Shown one piece after another: positions 33,544-41,527 of a stretch of 64,000 nt of DNA. Numbering within the stretch: the first letter of the stretch is position 1; every line of letters begins with the position of its first letter. Source of the DNA: Duganella radicis (GTDB taxonomy: Bacteria; Pseudomonadota; Gammaproteobacteria; Burkholderiales; Burkholderiaceae_D); NCBI RefSeq assembly GCF_009720825.1, contig NZ_WNKY01000003.1, positions 186,001-250,000 of the forward strand, in the 5' to 3' direction. A program made the translations under genes and the position numbers. The notes beneath the pieces were generated by a model. The model did not search any database, had not been told where the DNA came from, and worked only from the letters and a program-made list of their open reading frames with translations.

Positions 33544-35928
33544 ATGCACCGCCGACAGTTATTGCAGGGCGCCGCCAGTCTGGGACTGGTCGCCAACTGG
33601 CCCGCCAACGCCGCTGCCGATGCCGCCCCCACCGGCGCCGCCGCAAGCCCGGTCCCCGCCACCGCCCGCGCGCTGCCATTGTCGTCGGTGCGGCTGCTGC
33701 CATCCGTGTATGCCGACGCGGTGCAAGCCAACCAGGCCTACCTGCTGCGCCTGAGCGCCGACCGCTTCCTGCACAACTACCATAAATTCGCCGGCTTGCC
33801 GGTCAAGGGCGCCATCTACGGCGGCTGGGAGTCGGACACCATCGCCGGCGAAGGCCTTGGCCATTACCTGTCGGCGCTGTCGCTGATGTATGCGCAAACC
33901 GGGATCGCCGCGCTCAAGCCGCGCATCGATTACATCGTGGCGGAACTGGCGCGCGTCCAGCAGGCGCAGGGCGATGGCTACGTCGCCGGCTTTATGCGCA
34001 AGCGCAAAGACGGCCAGGTGGTCGATGGCAAGGAGATCTTTCCCGAGATCATGCGCGGCGAAATACGTTCCGCCGGCTTCGATCTGAATGGTTGCTGGGT
34101 GCCGCTGTATAACTGGCACAAGGTGTTCGCTGGCCTGTTCGATGCGCAGACCTACGCCGGCAACGATCAGGCGCTGCAGGTTGCGATCGGCCTGGCCGGC
34201 TATATCGACAAGGTGTTCGCTGCGTTGAACGACGAACAGGTGCAGCAGGTGCTGGCCTGCGAACATGGCGGCATCAATGAAAGCTTCGCCGAACTGTATG
34301 CGCGCACGCGGGACAAGCGCTGGCTGGCGCTGGCGCAGCGCCTGTATCACACCAAAGTACTCACGCCGCTGGCGGAGGGCCGCGACGAACTGGCCAACCT
34401 GCACTCGAACACGCAGATTCCGAAACTGATCGGCCTCGCGCGCCTGCACGAACTGACCGGCCGCCAGAGCGACGCCAAAGCCGTGGACTTTTTCTGGAAG
34501 CGCGTCACCCGGCACCACAGCTACGTCATCGGCGGCAATGGCGACCGCGAATACTTCTCCGCGCCGGACAGCATCGCCAACCACATCACCGAGCAAACCT
34601 GTGAAGCCTGCTGTAGCTACAACATGCTGAAGATGACGCGTCATCTTTACAGCTGGGCGCCGGATGCCGCTTACTTCGATTACTACGAACGCACGCATCT
34701 GAACCACATCCTGGCGCACCAGAATCCGCGCACCGGCATGTTCACTTACATGACGCCACTGATGTCCGGCGTGGCGCGCGAATATTCCAGCGAGGAGAAT
34801 GATTTCTGGTGCTGCGTGTTGTCCGGCATGGAGAGCCACGCCAAGCATGGCGATTCGATTTACTGGGAAAACGGCGACACACTGTTCGTCAATCTCTACA
34901 TCCCTTCAACGGTGGACTGGAAGGCGACCGGCGCGCAACTGGAACTGAACACCGGCTATCCGTTCGAAGGCGATATCGACCTCAAAGTGCGCCGCCTGGC
35001 CGGCGCGCGCGACTACACGCTGGCGCTGCGGGTGCCTGCCTGGGCCTCCAGCCACAAGCTGCTGGTCAACGGCAAGCCACGGAAAGCCAGCAAGGAAAAG
35101 GGTTACTTGCTGGTGCGCCGCCGCTGGAAAGCCGGCGACACGGTGCGCCTGTCGCTACCGCTGGAATTGCGACTGGAATCGGCGGCCGGCAACGACCGGG
35201 TGGTGGCGCTGCTGCGCGGCCCGATGGTGCTGGCGGCCGATCTGGGCCCGGCCGACAAACCATTCAGCGGACTGGCGCCGGCGCTGGTGGGCGCCAACAT
35301 TCTTGGGTCGTTCGCGGAAGCCGATAAGGTGAAAGCCGTGTACCGCAGCGTCGGCACCGGCCGGCCGGGCGACATGAAGTTCACGCCGTTCTTTGCACAG
35401 TACGAGCGGCGCGCGGCGGTGTACTTCAGCGCCTACACCGAGACCGAATGGGCGGCGTCGGAAGTGGCGTTCCGCAGGGAGGAGGCACGCCTGCGCGAAC
35501 TGGCGGAACGTTCGGTGGATGTGATGCACCTTGGCGAAATGCAGCCGGAGCGCGATCACGATCTGCAATCGGATATCTCGTATCCGGTGTCCTACCGTGG
35601 CCGCAATGGCCGCGATGCGCGCACCGGCGGCTATTTCAGCTTCCGCATGAAGTGCACCGACGGTCCGCTGGTGCTGCAAGCCAGCTACTGGGGCGAGGAG
35701 CGCAACCGCGACTTTTACATCAGTGTGGACGGCGAACGGATCGCGCATGTACAGCTGAATGGCCGTCAGCCGGGCGTGTTCATCGACCAGGAATATCCGG
35801 TGCCGGAGCGCCTCACGCGTGGCAAGAGCAGCGTGGTGGTGCGCTTCGATCCGGAGCCAGGCCACACGGCGGGGCCGGTGTTCGGCGTCCAACTTTTCAT
35901 ACAAACCAGCCCTGCGGCGTCTCAATAA
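33544..35928 (+). CDS. GH127-like (DUF1680) beta-L-arabinofuranosidase family protein
   Basis: A 794-residue exported enzyme. The start at 33544 (MHRRQLLQGAASLGLVANWPANA) follows GAGGG and gives a Tat-like or Sec signal with twin arginines; an ATG 12 bp upstream lies inside a palindrome. The catalytic (alpha/alpha)6 domain shows YGGWESDTIAGEGLGHYLSALSLMY, FDLNGCWVPLYNWHKVFAGL and the zinc/nucleophile clusters: Glu350-x2-Cys353-x2-CysCys (TEQTCEACCSYNMLKMTRHLY) and Cys423-Cys424 (DFWCCVLSGMESHAKHG). In the characterised family member a Glu and several Cys hold zinc and one Cys is the nucleophile. C-terminal beta domains follow from about 520. It should release L-arabinofuranose or a related sugar from plant glycans. 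It lies 62 bp downstream of the rhodanese. Confidence 0.87.
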   Translation: MHRRQLLQGAASLGLVANWPANAAADAAPTGAAASPVPATARALPLSSVRLLPSVYADAVQANQAYLLRLSADRFLHNYHKFAGLPVKGAIYGGWESDTIAGEGLGHYLSALSLMYAQTGIAALKPRIDYIVAELARVQQAQGDGYVAGFMRKRKDGQVVDGKEIFPEIMRGEIRSAGFDLNGCWVPLYNWHKVFAGLFDAQTYAGNDQALQVAIGLAGYIDKVFAALNDEQVQQVLACEHGGINESFAELYARTRDKRWLALAQRLYHTKVLTPLAEGRDELANLHSNTQIPKLIGLARLHELTGRQSDAKAVDFFWKRVTRHHSYVIGGNGDREYFSAPDSIANHITEQTCEACCSYNMLKMTRHLYSWAPDAAYFDYYERTHLNHILAHQNPRTGMFTYMTPLMSGVAREYSSEENDFWCCVLSGMESHAKHGDSIYWENGDTLFVNLYIPSTVDWKATGAQLELNTGYPFEGDIDLKVRRLAGARDYTLALRVPAWASSHKLLVNGKPRKASKEKGYLLVRRRWKAGDTVRLSLPLELRLESAAGNDRVVALLRGPMVLAADLGPADKPFSGLAPALVGANILGSFAEADKVKAVYRSVGTGRPGDMKFTPFFAQYERRAAVYFSAYTETEWAASEVAFRREEARLRELAERSVDVMHLGEMQPERDHDLQSDISYPVSYRGRNGRDARTGGYFSFRMKCTDGPLVLQASYWGEERNRDFYISVDGERIAHVQLNGRQPGVFIDQEYPVPERLTRGKSSVVVRFDPEPGHTAGPVFGVQLFIQTSPAASQ

Positions 35929-35991
35929 TTGCGCTACTTTTCAGTGGTAGTGACAGTTTCTTAAAAGAATCCCCTTTGTAGTCAAGCACTT

Positions 35992-36011
35992 GCGGCGCCT
36001 CCGGGCGCCGC
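35992..36011 (+). terminator. GC hairpin downstream of the GH127-like gene
   Basis: GCGGCGCC-TCCG-GGCGCCGC, a perfect 8-bp stem with a stable-type tetraloop, 63 bp after the stop and followed by TTTGCGTT. Probably terminates the upstream gene; the T tract is weak, and its position 6 bp before the sigma-54 element could also matter for control. Confidence 0.5.
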
Positions 36012-36017
36012 TTTGCG

Positions 36018-36034
36018 TTGGCACACGCATTGCT
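36018..36034 (+). promoter_or_regulatory. Consensus sigma-54 promoter of the symporter-porin unit
   Basis: TTGGCAC-ACGCA-TTGCT matches the -24/-12 consensus (TGGCAC-N5-TTGC) exactly, with GG at 36020-36021 and GC at 36032-36033, about 37 bp before the ATG at 36071. The neighbouring DctD-like AAA+ regulator (40193-41527) is the natural activator. Confidence 0.85.
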
Positions 36035-36070
36035 ATCCAAGCGCACAACCAAAAAACCTTGGAGGAGCCA

Positions 36071-37342
36071 ATGAAAAAGAAACGTCCTTTAACGCTGTAT
36101 ATCCTGATCGCCATGGTGCTGGGCGTCGCGGTGGGCTACGCCTGCCATGAAACCATCGCCGACCAGAAGCTCAGCGCCACCATCGCCAGCCACATCTCCA
36201 TCGTCACCGATGTGTTCCTGCGGCTGATCAAGATGATCATCTCGCTGCTGGTGTTCTCCACCCTGACGGTGGGTATCGCCCATATGGGCGACGGCAAGGC
36301 CGCTGGCCGCGTCGGCGTCAAGGCCATGGCGTGGTTTGTGATCGCCTCGCTGATTTCGCTGACGCTGGGCATGGTGCTGTCCAACGCCATGCAGCTGGGC
36401 GCCCATCTCGGCCTGCCGCTGCCGCCGCTGGATGCGGCCACCGGCCTGAAAACCTCGGCGTTCACGCTGAAGGACTTCATCGCCCACATGGTGCCGAAAT
36501 CGCCGATCGAGGCCATGGCCAATAACGAAATCCTGCAAGTGCTGGTGTTCGCCGTGTTCTTCGGCGGCGCACTGGGCGCGCTGGGCGACTCCGCGCGCCA
36601 GCTCACCGGTGTGATCGACCAACTGGCGCAGGTGATGTTGCGCATCACCGGCACCGTCATGAACCTGGCGCCGCTGGCGGTGTTCGCGGCCATGGCCTCG
36701 GTGATCACCACCAATGGCCTGGCCATCCTTGGCACCTTCGCCAAATTCATGGGCGGCTTCTATCTGGGGCTGGCCTGCCTGTGGGCACTGCTGATCCTGG
36801 GCGGCTTTGCCTTTATCGGCAAGCGCGTGTTCCGACTGATCGCGCTGATCCGCGAACCGTTCCTGCTGGCGTTTTCCACCGCCAGTTCCGAAGCGGCGTA
36901 TCCCAAGCTGCTGGTGGCGCTGGACCAGTTTGGCGTGCAGCGCAAGATCTCCAGCTTCGTCATGCCGATGGGGTATTCGTTCAATCTGGATGGCTCGATG
37001 ATGTACTGCACCTTCGCCGTGCTGTTCATCACGCAGGCTTACGGCATCGATCTGTCGCTGGGCACGCAGATCACCATGCTGCTGCTGTTGATGGTGACCT
37101 CGAAGGGCATCGCCGGCGTGCCGCGCGCTTCGCTGGTGGTGATCGCCGCCACCCTGAATCAGTTCCATATTCCCGAAGCAGGCCTGCTGCTGTTGATGGG
37201 CATCGATCAGTTCCTCGACATGGGCCGCTCGGCCACCAATGCGGTCGGCAACGCGGTTGCCACCGCGGTCGTCGCCAAGTGGGAAGGTGCGCTGGCGGAG
37301 GAAGTGGAAGCGCCGGCCATGGTTGCGCAGCGCGCGGCTTAA
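36071..37342 (+). CDS. Dicarboxylate/amino acid:cation symporter (DAACS, DctA/GltP-like)
   Basis: A 423-residue symporter. Start MKKKRPLTLYILIAMVLGVAVGY follows GGAGGAG; a longer frame upstream runs through the sigma-54 promoter. Eight helices and two re-entrant loops are expected; the serine-rich hairpin STASSEAAYP (269-278) and the TM7 motif GYSFNLDGSMMY (301-312), followed by SKGIAGVPRASLVV, are the family signatures. NLDG rather than NTDG favours a GltP-like subgroup, so C4-dicarboxylates or glutamate/aspartate are both possible. It is co-transcribed with a porin (30-bp gap) behind a sigma-54 promoter and next to DctB/DctD-like genes, arguing for dicarboxylate uptake under two-component control. 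Confidence 0.9.
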   Translation: MKKKRPLTLYILIAMVLGVAVGYACHETIADQKLSATIASHISIVTDVFLRLIKMIISLLVFSTLTVGIAHMGDGKAAGRVGVKAMAWFVIASLISLTLGMVLSNAMQLGAHLGLPLPPLDAATGLKTSAFTLKDFIAHMVPKSPIEAMANNEILQVLVFAVFFGGALGALGDSARQLTGVIDQLAQVMLRITGTVMNLAPLAVFAAMASVITTNGLAILGTFAKFMGGFYLGLACLWALLILGGFAFIGKRVFRLIALIREPFLLAFSTASSEAAYPKLLVALDQFGVQRKISSFVMPMGYSFNLDGSMMYCTFAVLFITQAYGIDLSLGTQITMLLLLMVTSKGIAGVPRASLVVIAATLNQFHIPEAGLLLLMGIDQFLDMGRSATNAVGNAVATAVVAKWEGALAEEVEAPAMVAQRAA

Positions 37343-37372
37343 ACAATAAAAAATTAACGGGAGACTTATCTG

Positions 37373-38368
37373 ATGCAGAAGTATGTAATCGGCGCATGTG
37401 CGCTGGCCGTGGTATCGCTGGGCGCGCAGGCGCAATCGTCATTGACCGTGTATGGCGTGGCCGATGCCGGCCTGCTGCTGGAACGCGGCGGCGCCGACGG
37501 CCCGGTGCAAAAAATCGGCAGCGGCATGGCATCCAGTTCGCGCCTTGGCTTCAAGGGCAAGGAAGACCTGGGCGGCGGCACGGTGCTGACCTTCATTCTG
37601 GAAAACGGCTATTCGATCGACACCGGCGCGGCCAAGCAAAACGGCGCGCTGTTCGGTCGCCAGGCCCTGCTGTGCCTGAGCGGCAAGGCCGGTGCGCTCA
37701 GCATCGGCCAGCAGTACACGCCGTTCTACAAGACGCTGAACAACGTGGCGGATCCATTCTCCACCGGCATGGCGGGCAATGCGCAGAACGTGTTTGACGA
37801 CACCACGCGCATCAGCAACACGGTGGAGTACATCACGCCGCGCATGGGCGGCTTTGTGGCCGATGTGCAGTATGGCCTGGGCGAGGCGGCCGGAGACAGC
37901 GCGAAGAACCGCTATCTGAGTGCCAGCGGCAGCTACGAGCAGGGCGCGCTGACGCTGGAACTGGCGCACCAGCGCAAGGAAAACGCGCTGGCCAGCGCGC
38001 ATAGCCGCAACACCATGCTGGTGGCGCGCTATCGCTTTGGCGATGTCACCGGCCATGCCGCCCACGCGCGCAACCGCGATGCGCTGGGCCGCGAGAGCCA
38101 CGATACGCTGCTGGGCTTTACCGCGCAGCTCAGCGGCGGCAACAAGCTGTTTGCCTCGCTGATCGACCACCGCGACCAGGCCGCCGCGCAGCGGCATGCG
38201 CGCCAGGCGGCGCTGGGCGTCAGCCATGGCCTGTCGCGCCGCACCGACCTGTATGCGGCCTATGGTCATATCCGCAACAGTAACGGTGCGCAGTTCCACG
38301 TTGGCACGGCGGCCGATAGCGGCTCCGGCACCACCGGTGTTAACCTGGGGGTACGTCATGTGTTTTAA
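37373..38368 (+). CDS. Gram-negative general porin (Burkholderiales type)
   Basis: A 331-residue outer-membrane beta-barrel porin. Signal peptide MQKYVIGACALAVVSLGAQAQ, mature start SSLTVYGVADAGLLLERGG, and the constriction-loop region (SIGQQYTPFYKTLNNVADPFS) match OmpC-like trimeric porins of betaproteobacteria. The last residue is Phe after LGVRHV, the usual assembly signal. It lies 30 bp after the symporter and 34 bp before the kinase. As part of this unit it probably lets the same organic acid cross the outer membrane. Confidence 0.9.
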   Translation: MQKYVIGACALAVVSLGAQAQSSLTVYGVADAGLLLERGGADGPVQKIGSGMASSSRLGFKGKEDLGGGTVLTFILENGYSIDTGAAKQNGALFGRQALLCLSGKAGALSIGQQYTPFYKTLNNVADPFSTGMAGNAQNVFDDTTRISNTVEYITPRMGGFVADVQYGLGEAAGDSAKNRYLSASGSYEQGALTLELAHQRKENALASAHSRNTMLVARYRFGDVTGHAAHARNRDALGRESHDTLLGFTAQLSGGNKLFASLIDHRDQAAAQRHARQAALGVSHGLSRRTDLYAAYGHIRNSNGAQFHVGTAADSGSGTTGVNLGVRHVF

Positions 38369-38402
38369 TGCTGATCACACATGATAATAAACAGGGGAGA
38401 CT

Positions 38403-40196
38403 ATGGGGACGACGCGGGCGCGGCGACTGGCGCTATGGGCGGTGGCGTTGGCCATCGCCCTGACGCTGGCCGGCCTGGCGGGGCGCTGGGCTGGCGACGC
38501 CGCCACCGACAAGTTGCGGCTGGCCGGCGCGCAGCGTCTGGACGGCTATGCGGTCAGCCTGGAAAACCTGCTTTCCAAGTATGACTTCCTGCCTGGCACG
38601 CTGGAGCTGAACAAGGACGTGGTGACGCTACTGGAGCGTCCCCACGACGAAGAGCTGCGCGATGAGGTGAACGCCTATCTTGAGCAGCTTAACCGCCAGT
38701 CCGGCTCCACCACCATCTACGTCGTCAATCTCGATGGCGTTACCCAGGCTGCCAGCAACTGGCGCTCGATCTATAGCTTCGTCGGCGATCACGTCGCCTT
38801 CCGGCCGTACGTGCGCGATGCGCTGCGCGGTGTGCCCGGCGGTTTTTACGGCGTTGGCACCACCAACGGCGAGCCGGGATATTTTTTCGCGCACGGCATT
38901 TACCACAACGGCCGCATGCTGGGCGTGGCCACCGTCAAGGTCAACATCGAGCGGCTGGAACGGGGTTGGGAGCAGGGCGGCGACAAGGTGCTGCTGGCGG
39001 ATGCCAATGGCGTGGTTTTCCTGAGCACTGTCCCCGGCTGGAAGTACCGCACGCTGGCGCCGTTGACGCCGGAGGTGACGCGGGAGCTGGAAGCGTCGCG
39101 CCAGTACTCAGGCCATGCGCTGGAACCGCTGGGCATGCGCGCGCTGCGCCAGTTGGATGGCGAGGCGGCCATCGTCACGCTGCCGGAGGATCAGCGTACG
39201 CCGGTACTGAGCCAGACCCGTTCACTGTCGCCGCGTCATTGGAGTTTTGTCTATCTGTCCGATTTGAACAGCGCGCGCGGCAGCGCCCGCAATGCCTTTC
39301 TGTTTGCGCTGCTGGTACAGGCGCTGTTGCTGATGCTGGTGTTGTACGGCCGCCAGCGCAAGCAGACGCGCGAGCATCTGGAGGCCATGGTGGCGGAACG
39401 CACCACCAGCCTGCGCGAGATGACCCAGCACCTGAGCGAAGAAAACAGCGTGCGCCGCGCGGCCGAGGAAAAGCTGCGCCGCGCGCAGAGTGAGCTGGTG
39501 CAGGCCGGGAAAATGGCGGTGCTTGGCCAGATGGCGGCCGGCATGACGCATGAACTCAACCAGCCGCTGACGGCGCTGCGCACCATGTCCGACAACGCGC
39601 AGGTGCTGATCGAGCGTGGGCGGCTGGATGAAGCGAAGAGCAATCTGGCGACCATTTCGCAACTGGTCGGGCGCATGGGCGCCCTGACCGGCCAGTTGCG
39701 CCAGTTCGCGCGCAAGTCCGACGCCATCGTCACGGCGGTGCCGGTGACGGCGTCCATCACCGCCGCGCTGTTCCTGGTGGAGCGGCGGGTGGAGCAGGAG
39801 CGCGTGAATTTCCAGATGGCGGTGCGCGACCAGGATGTGCATGCGCTGTGCGACAGCAACCGGCTGGAGCAGGTGCTGGTCAACCTGTTCAACAACGCGC
39901 TGGACGCCATGGCCGACAGTGAAACGCGTCACCTGACCGTGAGCGTGGAGCGCGCCAACGGCCGCGCGCTGATCGCGGTGACGGACTCCGGGCCGGGCAT
40001 ACCGGAAGAGATCCGCGCCCATTTGTTTGAACCATTTTTTACCACAAAAGCGCAGAGCAAGGGCCTGGGACTGGGGCTGGCGATCTCCGAGCAGATCGTA
40101 CGCGAATTCGGCGGCGAGCTGCGTGCCGAGGCGCCCGGCGCCGGCGGCGCCCGGTTTGTCATCGCCTTGCCGCTGGCGGAGCAGGAGACACTATGA
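38403..40196 (+). CDS. DctB-like C4-dicarboxylate sensor histidine kinase
   Basis: A 597-residue membrane kinase preceded by GGGGAGA. Helix 1 is at about residues 11-28, the periplasmic double-Cache-like sensor at about 30-290 (YVVNLDGVTQAASNWRS, GVPGGFYGVGTTNGEPGYFFAHGIYHNGRMLGVATVKV, the family's ligand domain), helix 2 at about 298-317, then a coiled coil. The H box GQMAAGMTHELNQPLTALRTM places His383; the N box (LVNLFNNALDAM), G1 and G2 boxes (GLGLGLAISEQI) are complete. Its TGA overlaps the ATG of the DctD-like gene (ATGA), forming a cognate pair controlling the sigma-54-dependent symporter-porin unit. Confidence 0.92.
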   Translation: MGTTRARRLALWAVALAIALTLAGLAGRWAGDAATDKLRLAGAQRLDGYAVSLENLLSKYDFLPGTLELNKDVVTLLERPHDEELRDEVNAYLEQLNRQSGSTTIYVVNLDGVTQAASNWRSIYSFVGDHVAFRPYVRDALRGVPGGFYGVGTTNGEPGYFFAHGIYHNGRMLGVATVKVNIERLERGWEQGGDKVLLADANGVVFLSTVPGWKYRTLAPLTPEVTRELEASRQYSGHALEPLGMRALRQLDGEAAIVTLPEDQRTPVLSQTRSLSPRHWSFVYLSDLNSARGSARNAFLFALLVQALLLMLVLYGRQRKQTREHLEAMVAERTTSLREMTQHLSEENSVRRAAEEKLRRAQSELVQAGKMAVLGQMAAGMTHELNQPLTALRTMSDNAQVLIERGRLDEAKSNLATISQLVGRMGALTGQLRQFARKSDAIVTAVPVTASITAALFLVERRVEQERVNFQMAVRDQDVHALCDSNRLEQVLVNLFNNALDAMADSETRHLTVSVERANGRALIAVTDSGPGIPEEIRAHLFEPFFTTKAQSKGLGLGLAISEQIVREFGGELRAEAPGAGGARFVIALPLAEQETL

Positions 40197-41527
40197 AGGT
40201 TTTATTGATCGAAGACGACGCCACCGTGCGCGCCGGCAGCGCACAGGCGCTGGACCTGGCGGGTTTTGAGGTGGAGGCGCATGCCGCCGCCGAACCGGCA
40301 CTGGCACGGATCACCCCAGGCTTTGCCGGCGTGGTGGTGAGCGACGTTCGTCTGCCCGGCATGAGCGGCCTGGAATTCATGACGGCGGCCCACGCCATCG
40401 ACGCGCAGCTGCCGGTGGTGCTGGTGACCGGCCATGGCGATATCAGCATGGCGGTGGGGGCGATGCGCGATGGCGCCTACGATTTCATCGCCAAGCCGTA
40501 TTCGTCGGAACAGCTGGTGGAAGTGGTGCAGCGCGCGCTGGAGACGCGCCGCCTGATGCTGGAAGTGGCGGCGCTGCGCCACCGCATCGAGCATGGCGAG
40601 GGCATCGAGGCCACGCTGCTGGGCGACTCGGCGCCGATGCGCGCCTTGCGCCGTTTGATCCTCGATCTGGCCGATGAACCGGCCGATGTGCTGATCTACG
40701 GTGAAACCGGCACCGGCAAGGAGATGGTGGCGCGCTGCCTGCACCAGTTCAGCCGCCGTCACAAGCGTCATTTCGTGGCGCTGAATTGCGGCGCGATCCC
40801 GGAGACGATTTTCGAGAGCGAGGTATTCGGTCACGAGTCGGGCTCCTTCACCGGGGCCGGCAAGCGCCAGATCGGCAAGATCGAACATGCCGATGGCGGC
40901 TCGCTGTTCCTCGACGAGATCGAGAGCCTGCCGATGGCCTTGCAGGTCAAGCTGCTGCGCGTGCTGCAAGAGCGCTACATCGAGCGGCTCGGCTCCAATA
41001 CGCCGGTGCCGGTGGATGTGCGGGTGATCGCCGCCTCCAAAGTCGATCTCAAGGAATGGTCGGACCAGCAGAAGTTCCGCAGCGATTTGTACTACCGCCT
41101 GAATCTCATCGTTCTGAATCTGCCGCCGCTGCGCGAGCGGCGTGAGGATATTCCGCTGCTGTTCGAGCATTTCCTGCTGGGCGCGGCGGCGCGCTACAAG
41201 CGCGAGGCGCCGCCGGTGCCGGGCGCCCTGATGCAGTCGCTGATGGCGCACAACTGGCCGGGCAATGTGCGCGAGCTGCGCAACATCGCCGAGCGCTATG
41301 TGTTGGGCCTCGCCAGCGGCGCGGATGGCCTGCTGTCGGCGCGCAGCATGGAGGCGGTGCCGCTGGCCGATCAGGTGGGCGCCTTTGAGCGCGCCGTCAT
41401 TGAGCAGGAGCTGCGCAAGGCCGGCGGCAACGTCACAGCGGTCAGCGTGGCGCTGGCGGTGCCGAAGCAAACGCTGTACTACAAGTTGCAGAAGTATGGC
41501 CTGACCGCGGACGAATACAAGGCTTAG
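40193..41527 (+). CDS. DctD-like sigma-54 response regulator (NtrC family)
   Basis: A 444-residue enhancer-binding protein. Receiver domain 1-120 with phosphoacceptor Asp51 (VVVSDVRLPGMSG); AAA+ domain about 140-375 with Walker A GETGTGKE (170-177), Walker B SLFLDEIE (237-244), and the sigma-54 contact loop GSFTGA (217-222) instead of the usual GAFTGA; C-terminal Fis-type helix-turn-helix (GGNVTAVSVALAVPKQTLYYKLQKYGL). It should activate the promoter at 36018-36034. The stop shares TTAG with the convergent AsmA gene. The A-to-S change in the loop occurs in some natural activators, so activity is not excluded. Confidence 0.92.
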   Translation: MKVLLIEDDATVRAGSAQALDLAGFEVEAHAAAEPALARITPGFAGVVVSDVRLPGMSGLEFMTAAHAIDAQLPVVLVTGHGDISMAVGAMRDGAYDFIAKPYSSEQLVEVVQRALETRRLMLEVAALRHRIEHGEGIEATLLGDSAPMRALRRLILDLADEPADVLIYGETGTGKEMVARCLHQFSRRHKRHFVALNCGAIPETIFESEVFGHESGSFTGAGKRQIGKIEHADGGSLFLDEIESLPMALQVKLLRVLQERYIERLGSNTPVPVDVRVIAASKVDLKEWSDQQKFRSDLYYRLNLIVLNLPPLRERREDIPLLFEHFLLGAAARYKREAPPVPGALMQSLMAHNWPGNVRELRNIAERYVLGLASGADGLLSARSMEAVPLADQVGAFERAVIEQELRKAGGNVTAVSVALAVPKQTLYYKLQKYGLTADEYKA

